Assembly (NCBI GenBank): GCA_005887685.1
Contig: VBHJ01000005.1
Coordinates: 1 to 60,292, forward strand
Reading direction: 5' to 3'
Length of the DNA: 60,292 bases
Origin: Chloroflexota bacterium
GTDB taxonomy: Bacteria > Chloroflexota > Dormibacteria > Dormibacterales > Dormibacteraceae
Part shown: one piece after another, positions 1-7,619 of the stretch
Layout: every line of letters begins with the position of its first letter
Numbering within the stretch: the first letter of the stretch is position 1
The notes under the pieces: model-generated
The model's input: only the letters and a program-made list of their open reading frames with translations
What the model was told of the DNA's origin: nothing
Databases searched by the model: none
Translations under genes and position numbers: made by a program

Positions 1-62
1 CCATGCGCCGCGAGGATCAGTCCGATCACCACGCGGAGAATCAACAGCCCCAACGCAACCAT
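1..62 (-). CDS. DoxX-family membrane protein, 5' end only
   Basis: This is the first 20 codons of a minus-strand gene that runs off the window. The start is the ATG at 62-60, preceded 8 nt upstream by a strong GGAGGTG ribosome binding site (77-71). The visible peptide reads MVALGLLILRVVIGLILAAH, the first transmembrane helix of DoxX/DoxD-like proteins, where a conserved AAHG motif ends helix 1. DoxX proteins are four-helix membrane proteins linked to oxidoreductase or redox functions. Only the N-terminus is visible, so the subfamily cannot be given. Confidence 0.6.
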   Translation of the reverse strand, partial: MVALGLLILRVVIGLILAAH

Positions 63-178
63 CACCAACTCACCTCCAGCGTCAACATTTGTGGATGCAT
101 GGAAATTCCACGTATCCAGGAGGTTCAAACCTGGCGGCTTGCGGACGCCTCAACACGTCTAGATAGACTCAGCCCTCA

Positions 179-252
179 GGGCCCGTAGCTCAGTTGGTCA
201 GAGCGGCCGACTCATAATCGGCTGGTCGGTGGATCGAGGCCACCCGGGCCCA
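179..252 (+). tRNA. tRNA with CAU anticodon, probably tRNA-Ile2 (k2C-modified)
   Basis: A full cloverleaf folds. The acceptor GGGCCCG (179-185) pairs with CGGGCCC (245-251), and the discriminator is A252. The D arm is GCTC/GAGC. The anticodon arm GCCGA/TCGGC has loop CTCATAA, with anticodon CAT at 213-215. The T arm is GGTGG/CCACC (228-244). The CCA end is not encoded. It lacks the three G-C pairs and open 1-72 pair of an initiator. The anticodon and variable-loop region (CTCATAATCG...TGGTCG) resembles bacterial tRNA-Ile2 more than elongator tRNA-Met, so a TilS-modified Ile(AUA) tRNA is favoured. The T loop is ATCGAGG, with A where T54 is nearly universal. Confidence 0.85.
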
Positions 253-426
253 CCCGTTTTGTCCACCCACGTCGCTTTGGGTTTACCCCATTTCGCACCC
301 TTGGCGTCAGCGGTGCGTCTCCAGGTGTCGGTTGGCGCGCGTGGTGGCGTCAGCGGTGCAGAATCCGAATGCAACGCGCCGCGGGGCTCGATCCCCCGCG
401 GTTGGGTTGAGCCTTAACATCGGCAG
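253..426 (+). other. non-coding spacer with a short direct repeat and a hairpin
   Basis: No gene is supported here. A 14-nt sequence (GGCGTCAGCGGTGC) occurs at 303-316 and again at 346-359. A hairpin of 8 bp with a 7-nt loop (379-386 with 394-401, CCGCGGGG/CCCCGCGG) lies shortly before the next gene. It has no T-run, so a role as terminator of the tRNA transcript is only possible. Confidence 0.4.
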
Positions 427-1659
427 GTGATCCGAGCCGTTTTCGGCGACGCTCTGCTCGACCCCGCCACCGGCGAGGTGATGCGTGAGGCGGTCGTGAT
501 CATCGAGAACGGGCGCGTCACGAAGTCTGGGAAACGCAATGGAGCGACGGTGCCGCGTGACGCGGAAAGGATCGACGCCGCCGGCCTCACGCTCCTGCCG
601 GGCCTGATCGACTGCCACGTGCACCTCACCAACCTCGGCAAAGGCCTCGATTTCGCGCGCGAGCTGACCACCCCTCCAACCCTCGAGCTGATGCGCGCCG
701 TGCGTGCCGCCAAACGCACGCTCGAGGCGGGCTTCACGGCCGTCCGCGATGCGGCCGGTTCTCCCGCCGGTGTCCGCATGGCGATCGACGCCGGGTACTT
801 TCCCGGTCCGCGCATGTTCGTGACGGTCAGCGCGCTAAGCCAGACGGGAGGCCACACGGACTCCCACTTCATGTGCGGCGCCGACCTCGACGTTCCGCTG
901 CCCGACCGGCCGTACATGGTGGTGGACGGCGTGGAGAACATGCGATTGCGCGTGCGCGAGGTCATACGAGCGGGCGCCGACTGGATCAAGTTGTGCACGT
1001 CCGGCGGCGTGCTGTCTCCCGGCGACCAGCCGCATCACTCCGCGCTGACGCTGGAGGAGATCCGCGCAGCCGTCGAGGAGGCCCGCGTGCACGGACTCAA
1101 GGTGATGGCCCACGCGCAGGCAAACGCGGGAATCAAGAACGCGCTGCAAGCCGGAGTCGCCACCATCGAACACGGCATCTGGCTCGACGGAGATGCGATC
1201 GAGATGATGCTCGACGGTCAGAACGCCCTGATCCCGACGCTCGTGGCGCCGCACTGGGTCATCCGTCACGCCGAGGCGGGGAAGATGCCGGCTTACGCGA
1301 TCGGGAAGGCCAAAGCCGTGATCGAAGACCACAAGGCCAGCGTCAAGCTCGCGATCGAGTCAGGCGTGAAGATCGCGTTCGGCACCGACACCGGCGTCGG
1401 CCCCCACGGCTCGAACGGCGAAGAATTTCTTCTTATGCGCGAGCTCGGTATGGAACCGCTCGACTGCATCCGCTCCGCGACGTCGGTGGCGGCGGAGACG
1501 ATCGGGATGAAGGGAGCCGGCAGCCTCGAACCGGGCTCCTGGGGAGATGTCATCGGGGTTCCGGGCGATCCCGTGGCCGACCTCTATCTGCTGGCGAAAC
1601 CCGAAAACGTCAAGCTCGTCGTCAAGGGCGGCGAAGTCGTCAAGAGTGCGCCGGCGTGA
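427..1659 (+). CDS. metal-dependent amidohydrolase (imidazolonepropionase / prolidase-like)
   Basis: 410 residues with GTG start. It has the amidohydrolase-superfamily layout: a small beta domain at each end and a TIM barrel between. Metal ligands are visible as HVH (about residues 64-66), the carboxylated-lysine candidate in ADWIKLCTSGG (about 188), His in VMAHAQ and TIEHGIW, and Asp in FGTDTG. This is the subgroup usually labelled 'amidohydrolase family protein', containing Xaa-Pro dipeptidases and imidazolonepropionase-like enzymes that hydrolyse cyclic amides or dipeptides. The exact substrate cannot be read from sequence. It ends in a GTGA overlap with a DUF6941 gene and a DedA gene, so the three are probably co-transcribed. 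Confidence 0.85.
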   Translation: MIRAVFGDALLDPATGEVMREAVVIIENGRVTKSGKRNGATVPRDAERIDAAGLTLLPGLIDCHVHLTNLGKGLDFARELTTPPTLELMRAVRAAKRTLEAGFTAVRDAAGSPAGVRMAIDAGYFPGPRMFVTVSALSQTGGHTDSHFMCGADLDVPLPDRPYMVVDGVENMRLRVREVIRAGADWIKLCTSGGVLSPGDQPHHSALTLEEIRAAVEEARVHGLKVMAHAQANAGIKNALQAGVATIEHGIWLDGDAIEMMLDGQNALIPTLVAPHWVIRHAEAGKMPAYAIGKAKAVIEDHKASVKLAIESGVKIAFGTDTGVGPHGSNGEEFLLMRELGMEPLDCIRSATSVAAETIGMKGAGSLEPGSWGDVIGVPGDPVADLYLLAKPENVKLVVKGGEVVKSAPA

Positions 1660-2084
1660 GGCTCGACTGGGCGCTGCTCGCCAACGCCGCCGAAGCGCCG
1701 CCCAACGGGCTGGTCTACATCCTCGGCGCGGGCTTCGACACATTGATCCGCGACCAGTACCCGACTCCCTTCGGCGGCGTGATCGTGCTCCGCCTCCAGA
1801 CCACGCGGCTCGAGACCGAGCGGCCGCACAAAGTCGAGGTCCATTGCGCCGATGAGGACGGCAAGCTGGTCCTGCCCAATCCGATCGTGCTCAAGCTGCC
1901 CGCGCGCCAGGTGCCGGCAGACTACCCGCACGGTTGGGACCTCTCGGCGAGCATCGTGATCAACCTGGCCAGCGTGCCGATCGAGCGACCCGGCTTCTAC
2001 AACTTCGAGATCATGATCGACGACCAGCAGGTGCGGACCCTGCCATTCAGGGCGGTAAAAGCAGCGGCGGTCCAGACGGTTTGA
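1656..2084 (+). CDS. DUF6941 family protein
   Basis: 142 residues. The GTG start overlaps the stop of the amidohydrolase (GTGA). The opening pattern LDWALLANAAE...LVYILGAGFD and a predicted all-beta fold match the DUF6941 family (an ADYAxV..GKLxxxGG-type start), whose function is unknown. No signal peptide or membrane segment is seen, so it is probably cytoplasmic. The gene ends in a TTGA overlap with the downstream DedA gene. Confidence 0.7.
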   Translation: MRLDWALLANAAEAPPNGLVYILGAGFDTLIRDQYPTPFGGVIVLRLQTTRLETERPHKVEVHCADEDGKLVLPNPIVLKLPARQVPADYPHGWDLSASIVINLASVPIERPGFYNFEIMIDDQQVRTLPFRAVKAAAVQTV

Positions 2085-2680
2085 CCGCCGCCGTCAGCAG
2101 CTTCGTCGCCGGGTACGGCCTCCTTGCCGTGTTCGTCCTGATGGTCGCCGAGAGCTGCGGGTTTCCGTTTCCAAGCGAGGTCATCATGCCGACCGCCGGC
2201 TTGCTCGCTGCCACCGGACACATGAACCTCGTCGCGGCGATCATCGCGGGCGCAGCCGCCAACCTCGTGGGATCCCTGATCGCGTATGCCGTCGCGGCTC
2301 GCTTCGGCGAACCGCTGCTCCTCGGCCCAGGCCGTTACATCGGCATCCGCCGCCATCACCTGGAGATCGCGGATGGATGGTTCCGGCGCTGGGGCCTGCT
2401 CGCGGTGTTTGTCGGTCGCGTGCTGCCCGTCATTCGCACCTACATCTCTTTCCCGGCCGGGCTCGCCCGTATCGACCTGACCAGGTTCTCGATGCTGACT
2501 TTTGTCGGCGCGCTGCCGTGGTGCGCCGCCCTCGCCTTGGTGGGCTACGTGCTCGGCCGGAACTACGACCGGATCAGCGGCCCGCTGGAGAAGGGTGCGA
2601 TCGCGATCGCGCTGTTAGTCGTGATCGCCGTCATCGCCTGGTACGTGCGAGGCCGCGAACCGGCTCGCCGCGAAGCCTGA
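2081..2680 (+). CDS. DedA-family (VTT domain) membrane protein
   Basis: 199 residues. Start chosen at TTG 2081, which overlaps the previous stop as TTGA and gives a complete first helix; an internal ATG would cut into it. DedA signatures are clear: the re-entrant E-x-x-GFPFPSEVIMPTAG segment and the second F-x-GRVLPVIRTYISFPAG segment with its conserved Arg. Four or five hydrophobic helices follow the usual spacing. DedA proteins are inner-membrane VTT-domain proteins linked to lipid-carrier (C55-P) or phospholipid translocation and proton-motive homeostasis. Its 3' end overlaps the convergent oxidase gene by 66 bp. Confidence 0.88.
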   Translation: MTAAVSSFVAGYGLLAVFVLMVAESCGFPFPSEVIMPTAGLLAATGHMNLVAAIIAGAAANLVGSLIAYAVAARFGEPLLLGPGRYIGIRRHHLEIADGWFRRWGLLAVFVGRVLPVIRTYISFPAGLARIDLTRFSMLTFVGALPWCAALALVGYVLGRNYDRISGPLEKGAIAIALLVVIAVIAWYVRGREPARREA

Positions 2681-3727
2681 GATGTCGCGCTTCGTTCCGC
2701 CGTCGCAGACCAGGTCGGCGGCGATGTCGCCGATCACCGGCGCGAACTTGAACCCGTGACCTGAGCACGCGCTGATCACGATGACGCGCGAATCCTCAGG
2801 ACTGAAGTCCACGACGAAATGGCCGTCGGGCGTGTTGGTGTACATGCAGGTCAGGGTTCGGGTCACGTGCCCGCTCACGCCGCGGAGGTAGGTCGCGGCC
2901 AGCAGGCGAAGGGGGTCGATGTCGACCTCGTCGACACGGCGCCGGATGGTCTGTGGAGTAGTCGTCTCGCCGTCGTGATGGCGGCCGAGTTTGATCGTCT
3001 TGCCGTCCAGGCTGGGGATGCCGTACATGAAGCCCGAGTCGCGTGACTGGCGCACGAACGCGGGAAAACGATCGGGGGCGAAATAGTCCGCGTCGCGCGC
3101 GATCGAGAACCATCCGTGGACCTGGCGCTCGACGCGAAGTGGGATCCATTCGATCAGCTCCGGCGTCCATGGGCCGGCGGCGACGACCACCGCATCGAAA
3201 CGCGAGCGGAGCTCCGAGATCGATTTCACTTCGGTGTCGCGGACGACTTGCGGCACCTCCGCGAGCATCGCGGCCACCGCCGCCTCCGGATTGAGCACGC
3301 CCGCCTGCCGGTCGAGCACCGCCATGTCGCCGTCGTGCACGAGGTGGCCGGGGAACCGCTGCCGCAGCGCCTCAGAATCGAGGATCTCGGCGTCGAGGCC
3401 GTGCTTCCTGGCCGACGCCGACGCGCCGGCGACCACCTCGGACGAAGCGTCTCCGATCATCAGCGCGCCGGTCATGGTCAGGATCTGTCTGCCGCTGATC
3501 GCCTCCAGCTCTCGCCACAGGGGGAAGGCTTCCTGGAGCAGCGGGACATACCAGGCGCCTTCGAAGTACGCGGTGCGGATGATGCGCGATTCGCCGTGCG
3601 ACGAGCCGCCTGCGTGGGGAGGCGAGAGGCGGTCGAAGCACACGACGTCGACCCCGCGCTTGGCGAGCCTCCACGAGGTCGCGGCGCCCATCGCACCGCC
3701 ACCGACCACCGCAACCCGCAAGGTCAC
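2615..3727 (-). CDS. FAD-dependent oxidase, sarcosine oxidase / N-methyltryptophan oxidase type
   Basis: 370 residues. The GTG at 3727 overlaps the stop of the upstream lipoyl gene (GTGA) and gives the family-typical N-terminus TLRVAVVGGGAMG. This dinucleotide-binding motif is followed by GGSSHGESRIIR, characteristic of the monomeric sarcosine oxidase / SolA group. Cys at about residue 321 in SACSGHGFKFAP matches the cysteine that binds FAD covalently in these enzymes. They oxidise N-methyl amino acids to the amine plus formaldehyde and H2O2; the actual substrate is unknown. The partner gene, a free lipoyl domain, is unexpected. Confidence 0.85.
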   Translation of the reverse strand: MTLRVAVVGGGAMGAATSWRLAKRGVDVVCFDRLSPPHAGGSSHGESRIIRTAYFEGAWYVPLLQEAFPLWRELEAISGRQILTMTGALMIGDASSEVVAGASASARKHGLDAEILDSEALRQRFPGHLVHDGDMAVLDRQAGVLNPEAAVAAMLAEVPQVVRDTEVKSISELRSRFDAVVVAAGPWTPELIEWIPLRVERQVHGWFSIARDADYFAPDRFPAFVRQSRDSGFMYGIPSLDGKTIKLGRHHDGETTTPQTIRRRVDEVDIDPLRLLAATYLRGVSGHVTRTLTCMYTNTPDGHFVVDFSPEDSRVIVISACSGHGFKFAPVIGDIAADLVCDGGTKRDISGFAASRFAASHVPGDDGDHD

Positions 3728-3969
3728 TCCGGGGTGATACGGGCGATCGGCTGGCCCGGCACGACCTGGTCGCCGACCTCGAGCAGCAGGGCTTCGACGA
3801 CTCCCGCGACGGGGGAGGGGATCTCTGCGTTGACCTTGTCGGTGTGCGCCTCCATCAACGTCTCGCCCTCCGCCACGCGCTCGCCCTCCTGCTTGGCCCA
3901 CGCGCCAACGGTGATCTCCTCGGCGCCCTGCAGCTCCGGCATGACGACCTCCTGGGCCTCGACGCTCAC
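3724..3969 (-). CDS. stand-alone lipoyl (biotinyl-like) domain protein
   Basis: 81 residues, essentially one lipoyl domain and nothing more. The beta-hairpin that carries the modified lysine is seen as HTDKVNAEIPSPVAG (Lys at about residue 44), with the usual MPELQ start and the second half ending in GDQVVPGQPIARI. The DKVNAEIPSP sequence is of the 2-oxo acid dehydrogenase E2 type rather than biotin carrier (AMKM) or GcvH. No E2 catalytic or subunit-binding domain follows. It ends in a GTGA overlap with the FAD oxidase, so the two products are made together. Its partner enzyme is not evident in the window. Confidence 0.8.
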   Translation of the reverse strand: MSVEAQEVVMPELQGAEEITVGAWAKQEGERVAEGETLMEAHTDKVNAEIPSPVAGVVEALLLEVGDQVVPGQPIARITPE

Positions 3970-3982
3970 AGAGCTATTGTCG

Positions 3983-5569
3983 TCACGCCATCGACACCAC
4001 GTCGAGCAGGTCTTCGTCCCAGTAATCGAGCCGCCCCTCCGGCATGAACATCACACGACCCGGCTGCAACGCCTCGACAAACTCAGGGTCGTGACTGACG
4101 ATCAGCATCGTCCCCGGCCACTCCGACAGGGCCCGCGCGACTCCGGACCGGGACGGCGGGTCCAGGTTGTTCGTCGGCTCGTCGAGCAGCAGAAGGTTGT
4201 GCCGGCCCGCGACGAGCTGCGCCAGCGCCAGCTTCGTCTTCTCGCCGCCGGACAGGGTCCCCGCGTCCTGTCGAGCGATGTCGCCGGTCAGCCCGAACAT
4301 GCCCAACAGCGCACGGAGCACCCGCTCTTCGGCGTCCGACTGCTCCCGCATGTGAGCCAGCACCGGCACTCCCGGCCTGATTCCCTCGTGCTCCTGCGCG
4401 TAGTAGCCCAGCGAAACACCGTGACCCAATCGAAACGAGCCCGCATTCGGCTCGCTCTGTCCGGCCAGGATTCGCAGCAAGCTCGTCTTCCCGGCGCCGT
4501 TCAAGCCCATCACGAGGAGCCGCTCGTGCCGCTCCACCTCGAAGGACACATCCCGGAACACGAGTGGACCGCCATAACCCTTGGCGAGGCCGTTCGAGTG
4601 CAGGACGATGCGACCGCTGTGAGGCGGGTCGGGAAAGCTGATCTTGACCTTGCGCTCCCGACGGGGCGCCGTCACGCGCTGCGCCTTCATCCGCTCCACG
4701 CGCGTGAAGATCGAGTGAGCTTGCTTGGCGCGTTTCTGCGTCTGGCGGCGCATCACCTCAGCCAGAAGGCTCAAACGCTGGATCTCGGCCTGCTGCCGCT
4801 GGGCCAGCGAGGTCAGCCGCTTTTCCTCGAGGCGTCGGGCGGCCTGGTACTGCGAGTAGGTGCCGCGATACTCGATCAAACGTCCGGAGTCGAGGTGCAG
4901 GACCCGGGTGATCGAGGCGTCCAGCAGCGCCAGGTCGTGGCTGACCACGATCACGGCGCCGCGGTACTCGCGGAGGAAGTCCATCAACCAGGTCTTGGCG
5001 TCACTGTCGAGGTGGTTGGTCGGCTCGTCCAGCAACAGCAGGTCCGCGTCGGCGAACAGGACGCGCGCCAGCTCGACCCGGCGGCGCTCGCCACCGGATA
5101 GAACGCTCAGGGGCAGGTCCACGCGGTCGAGCCGCAGCCCGAGCCCGCTTGCGATCCTTCGCGCCTCGGATTCGCTCGAGTACCCGCCGTCCAGCCGGTA
5201 GCGCTCCTCGGCCTCCGAATACTTCTCAATGCTCGCGATGGAGTGGTCGTGCTCGAGCACCTGGTGCAGCTCGGAGAGGCGGGCCGCCGCCTGGTCCAGC
5301 CCGCGACCCGACAGGATGTGGGACAGCGCGGTATGCGCTGCCTCGGCGCGCGGCCGCGGATTCTGGGGGACATAGCCCAGGGTCCCCCGGCGCAGCACAA
5401 GGCCGCCGGCCGCGTCGTCCTCGGCGGCCAGGACCTTGAGCAGGCTTGTCTTGCCCGCGCCGTTGCGTCCGACCAGCCCGACCTTGTCGCCCGCGGCCAC
5501 GGTGAAGCTCGCATCCGAGAGCACTCGGCGCGCGGCGACGTCAATCGCGAGATCCCTGGCCTGAATCAT
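3983..5569 (-). CDS. ABC-F family ATPase (translation factor / ribosome protection type)
   Basis: 528 residues with two ABC cassettes and no membrane segments. Walker A motifs are GRNGAGKTSLL (about 35) and GLNGAGKTSLL (about 345). The signature motifs are LSGGERRRV and LSGGEKTKL, and Walker B in both halves reads LLLLDEPTN. A charged helical linker rich in E, K, R and Q separates the cassettes, as in ABC-F proteins that enter the ribosomal E site (EttA, Uup, Vga and others). The subgroup cannot be decided from sequence alone. It lies upstream of the lipoyl and oxidase genes on the same strand, with a 13-nt gap. Confidence 0.88.
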   Translation of the reverse strand: MIQARDLAIDVAARRVLSDASFTVAAGDKVGLVGRNGAGKTSLLKVLAAEDDAAGGLVLRRGTLGYVPQNPRPRAEAAHTALSHILSGRGLDQAAARLSELHQVLEHDHSIASIEKYSEAEERYRLDGGYSSESEARRIASGLGLRLDRVDLPLSVLSGGERRRVELARVLFADADLLLLDEPTNHLDSDAKTWLMDFLREYRGAVIVVSHDLALLDASITRVLHLDSGRLIEYRGTYSQYQAARRLEEKRLTSLAQRQQAEIQRLSLLAEVMRRQTQKRAKQAHSIFTRVERMKAQRVTAPRRERKVKISFPDPPHSGRIVLHSNGLAKGYGGPLVFRDVSFEVERHERLLVMGLNGAGKTSLLRILAGQSEPNAGSFRLGHGVSLGYYAQEHEGIRPGVPVLAHMREQSDAEERVLRALLGMFGLTGDIARQDAGTLSGGEKTKLALAQLVAGRHNLLLLDEPTNNLDPPSRSGVARALSEWPGTMLIVSHDPEFVEALQPGRVMFMPEGRLDYWDEDLLDVVSMA

Positions 5570-5642
5570 GGGCCCTCAATTGTTACGACAAGCGGCGGCC
5601 GGCGTTCTGTCATTCAAATTCGCGCCCAGGAGGCCGGGTCAC

Positions 5643-6548
5643 ATGAAGAAGGTCCTAGTCATCGTCAGCATCCTCGCGGCGGCGGCCGCCTGCGGCGGCG
5701 GGAACACCGCCGGCAGCAGCACGTCTTCGAACGGAGGCACGTCTCTCTCGCAGCCCGCTTCGGGTGGCGGCCAGACCTCGAAAGCCGCCGGCCAGCCCAA
5801 CGGCACGACGGGCGGCACGACCACTCTGCCAGGCGACACCGTCCCGGCCCTCGCGGGTCCGCCGGTGATCCGGCAGGCGCAGCTGGCCGTGAGCGTCAGC
5901 AACGGATCGTTCGACTCGAAGCTGGCGCAGGTGCGCACGCTGGTCGAGTCAGAGGGAGGCTACATCGCCGGGACCGATGCTCAGGCGAATCCGGCCAGCA
6001 ACCCTGAAGAGAGCCAGATTCGCACCGGCGTCATCAGCTTCATGGTGCCGGCGGCGCATTTCGACGACACCATCGACCAGCTGTCGAAGGTCGGCAAGGT
6101 GCAGAGCGAACACATCACCGGCACCGACGTCAGCGCTCAATACGTCGACCTCCACGCCCGCTTGGCCAACGCCGAAGCCCAGCACGCGGCGATGCTCGCG
6201 CTGCTGACCAAGGCGCAGAACATCAACGACATCATCGCGGTGCAGAACCAGATCGGACAGATCACGGCGCAGATCGAGCAGCTGAAGGGTCAGATCAAGT
6301 ACCTGGATGACAACACGTCCTACAGCAACGTGTCCGTGACGCTGACCGAGGCCGGCGCCCCCGCGCAGGCCGCATCCTCGGACAACTGGGGTTTTGCGAC
6401 TGCCCTCAGCGCCGCGGCGCACAATTTCGTCACCACGATCGACTACTTCGTCACCGGGCTCGGCGCGGTCGGGCCGTTCATCGTCCTGGCCGGCATCGGC
6501 TTCCTGGTCTGGCGCCGCCGCCGGACGCCCCAGCCGAAACACGCGTAA
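5643..6548 (+). CDS. DUF4349 lipoprotein
   Basis: 301 residues. Start at ATG 5643 with AGGAGG upstream, which gives a clean lipoprotein signal (MKKVLVIVSILAAAAACGGG, lipobox Cys about 17). A Ser/Thr/Gly/Gln-rich spacer follows, then the DUF4349 domain: VIRQAQLAVSV...GYIAG, SFMVPAAHFDD, VGKVQSEHITGTDVSAQYVDL, a coiled coil and LDDNTSYSNVSVTL. A C-terminal transmembrane helix ends in RRRR. The family is a membrane-anchored extracytoplasmic protein of unknown role. The gene is divergent from the ABC-F gene, so promoters probably lie in 5570-5642. Confidence 0.88.
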   Translation: MKKVLVIVSILAAAAACGGGNTAGSSTSSNGGTSLSQPASGGGQTSKAAGQPNGTTGGTTTLPGDTVPALAGPPVIRQAQLAVSVSNGSFDSKLAQVRTLVESEGGYIAGTDAQANPASNPEESQIRTGVISFMVPAAHFDDTIDQLSKVGKVQSEHITGTDVSAQYVDLHARLANAEAQHAAMLALLTKAQNINDIIAVQNQIGQITAQIEQLKGQIKYLDDNTSYSNVSVTLTEAGAPAQAASSDNWGFATALSAAAHNFVTTIDYFVTGLGAVGPFIVLAGIGFLVWRRRRTPQPKHA

Positions 6549-6554
6549 TAAGTC

Positions 6555-6586
6555 GAGCGGGTCCCTGCGGAATCAGGGACCCGCTC
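6555..6586 (+). terminator. perfect 13-bp hairpin after the DUF4349 gene
   Basis: GAGCGGGTCCCTG (6555-6567) is exactly complementary to CAGGGACCCGCTC (6574-6586), with a CGGAAT loop. It starts 6 nt after the stop codon. There is no T-run, so it may be a Rho-assisted terminator or an mRNA 3'-end stabiliser rather than a classical intrinsic terminator. Confidence 0.6.
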
Positions 6587-6604
6587 CAGTAACCTGCACC
6601 GGTA

Positions 6605-7084
6605 ATGCCGAGGGCATGGTTCGCTGTGGCGGCGGTCGCGGTCTGCGCGATGGCCTGCGGTGGCGGGTCGGCCGCCACTCAATCGCCCCCGCCCACGTCT
6701 CCCGCCTCGTTCAGCCCCACGCCGACGCCGACTCAGGCCGGCCTCGTGTTCAAGTTGCAGCCCGAGCCGGGTGTGACCGCCACCGGCACCGCCACCGTGA
6801 CCACCACCTCGAAGACGGTGACGGTCGAGCTCAAGATCGCGGGGCTTGGCGCGAGCTCGGCGCACGTCTCACACATCCACCTCGGCAGCTGCCAGTCCAG
6901 GGGCGGTATCGCGTTCGCTCTCAACACTGTCGTGGTGGACGGCCAGGGCGACGCGGACACGAAGTCGACGCTCCAGCTGACCTACCCGCCCTCGTCAGGC
7001 ACCTGGTATGTCGTCGTGCACGCCGGCCCGGACATGCAGGGGTCGAACGCGACTTACCTGCTCTGCGGCAACCTCTTCACCTAG
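6605..7084 (+). CDS. secreted lipoprotein with CHRD-like domain
   Basis: 159 residues. An N-terminal lipoprotein signal ends in AMAC|GGG, followed by a Pro/Ser/Thr linker. The rest resembles the CHRD beta domain: VSHIHLGSCQSRGGIAFAL, a strand-rich centre, then GTWYVVVHAGPDMQGSNA and a final CGNLFT. The H-x-H-x-G and VHAG elements are typical of CHRD and related Cu/Zn SOD-like folds. The two cysteines (SCQS and LLCGN) could form a disulfide. Location is extracytoplasmic and membrane-anchored; the function is unknown. Confidence 0.72.
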   Translation: MPRAWFAVAAVAVCAMACGGGSAATQSPPPTSPASFSPTPTPTQAGLVFKLQPEPGVTATGTATVTTTSKTVTVELKIAGLGASSAHVSHIHLGSCQSRGGIAFALNTVVVDGQGDADTKSTLQLTYPPSSGTWYVVVHAGPDMQGSNATYLLCGNLFT

Positions 7085-7091
7085 GCGCGCC

Positions 7092-7619
7092 ATGACGTCG
7101 GAAGAGTCGGAGTCGGAGTCCGGCCAGGTCCTTCAGCTTCCGACCTCGGCCCGCGCGACCGACATCGCGCTCGACGAGCTGGAGCTGGTCTACGCGTTCA
7201 TCTACGCGCGCGTCGGCAACCGCGCCGATGCCGAGGACCTGACCCAGCAGGTCGCCCTCAAGGCGATCCCCCGGCTTCGCGAGGGCGCGCCCGCAAGCGC
7301 CATCCGGGGCTACTTGTTCGCGACGGCGCGATCCGTGCTCGGCGCCTTCTGGAGCACGCGTCTTGGACTGTCGGAATCCGAGCTCCGCGAAGACCTCGCC
7401 ATGCCTGTGGCCCCGGGGCCACCCTCCGAGGAGGGGACCGAAACGGTCCAGCTGATCCTGGCCCAACTCTCCGACAACTACAGGCGTGTGCTGGAGCTGC
7501 GTTTCCTGCACGGGTATTCGTTGAAGGAAGTTGCCTCGGAGATGAAATCGACAGTTGGCGCCATCAAGGTCATGCAGCTCCGCGCGTTGCGGGCGGCGGC
7601 GAAGGTGCGCCCGGAATGA
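7092..7619 (+). CDS. ECF-type RNA polymerase sigma factor
   Basis: 175 residues, start at ATG 7092. Region 2 is visible as VYAFIYARVGNRADAEDLTQQVALKAI with the typical NRADAEDLTQ core. Region 4 is QLILAQLSDNYRRVLELRFLHGYSLKEVASEMKSTVGAIKVMQLRAL, the sigma-70 region 4 HTH. The acidic N-terminus is not conserved. It ends in an ATGA overlap with a membrane-anchored Rieske protein, the position normally held by an anti-sigma factor. Confidence 0.88.
   Translation: MTSEESESESGQVLQLPTSARATDIALDELELVYAFIYARVGNRADAEDLTQQVALKAIPRLREGAPASAIRGYLFATARSVLGAFWSTRLGLSESELREDLAMPVAPGPPSEEGTETVQLILAQLSDNYRRVLELRFLHGYSLKEVASEMKSTVGAIKVMQLRALRAAAKVRPE

Noticed and set aside
303-359. Attachment-site repeats beside the tRNA gene
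   Set aside because: The 14-nt repeats lie only 43 bp apart, do not match the tRNA 3' end, and no integrase is found near.
6542-6604. Classical intrinsic terminator after the DUF4349 gene
   Set aside because: The hairpin is perfect but lacks a T-run; it is listed as a hairpin of uncertain function.
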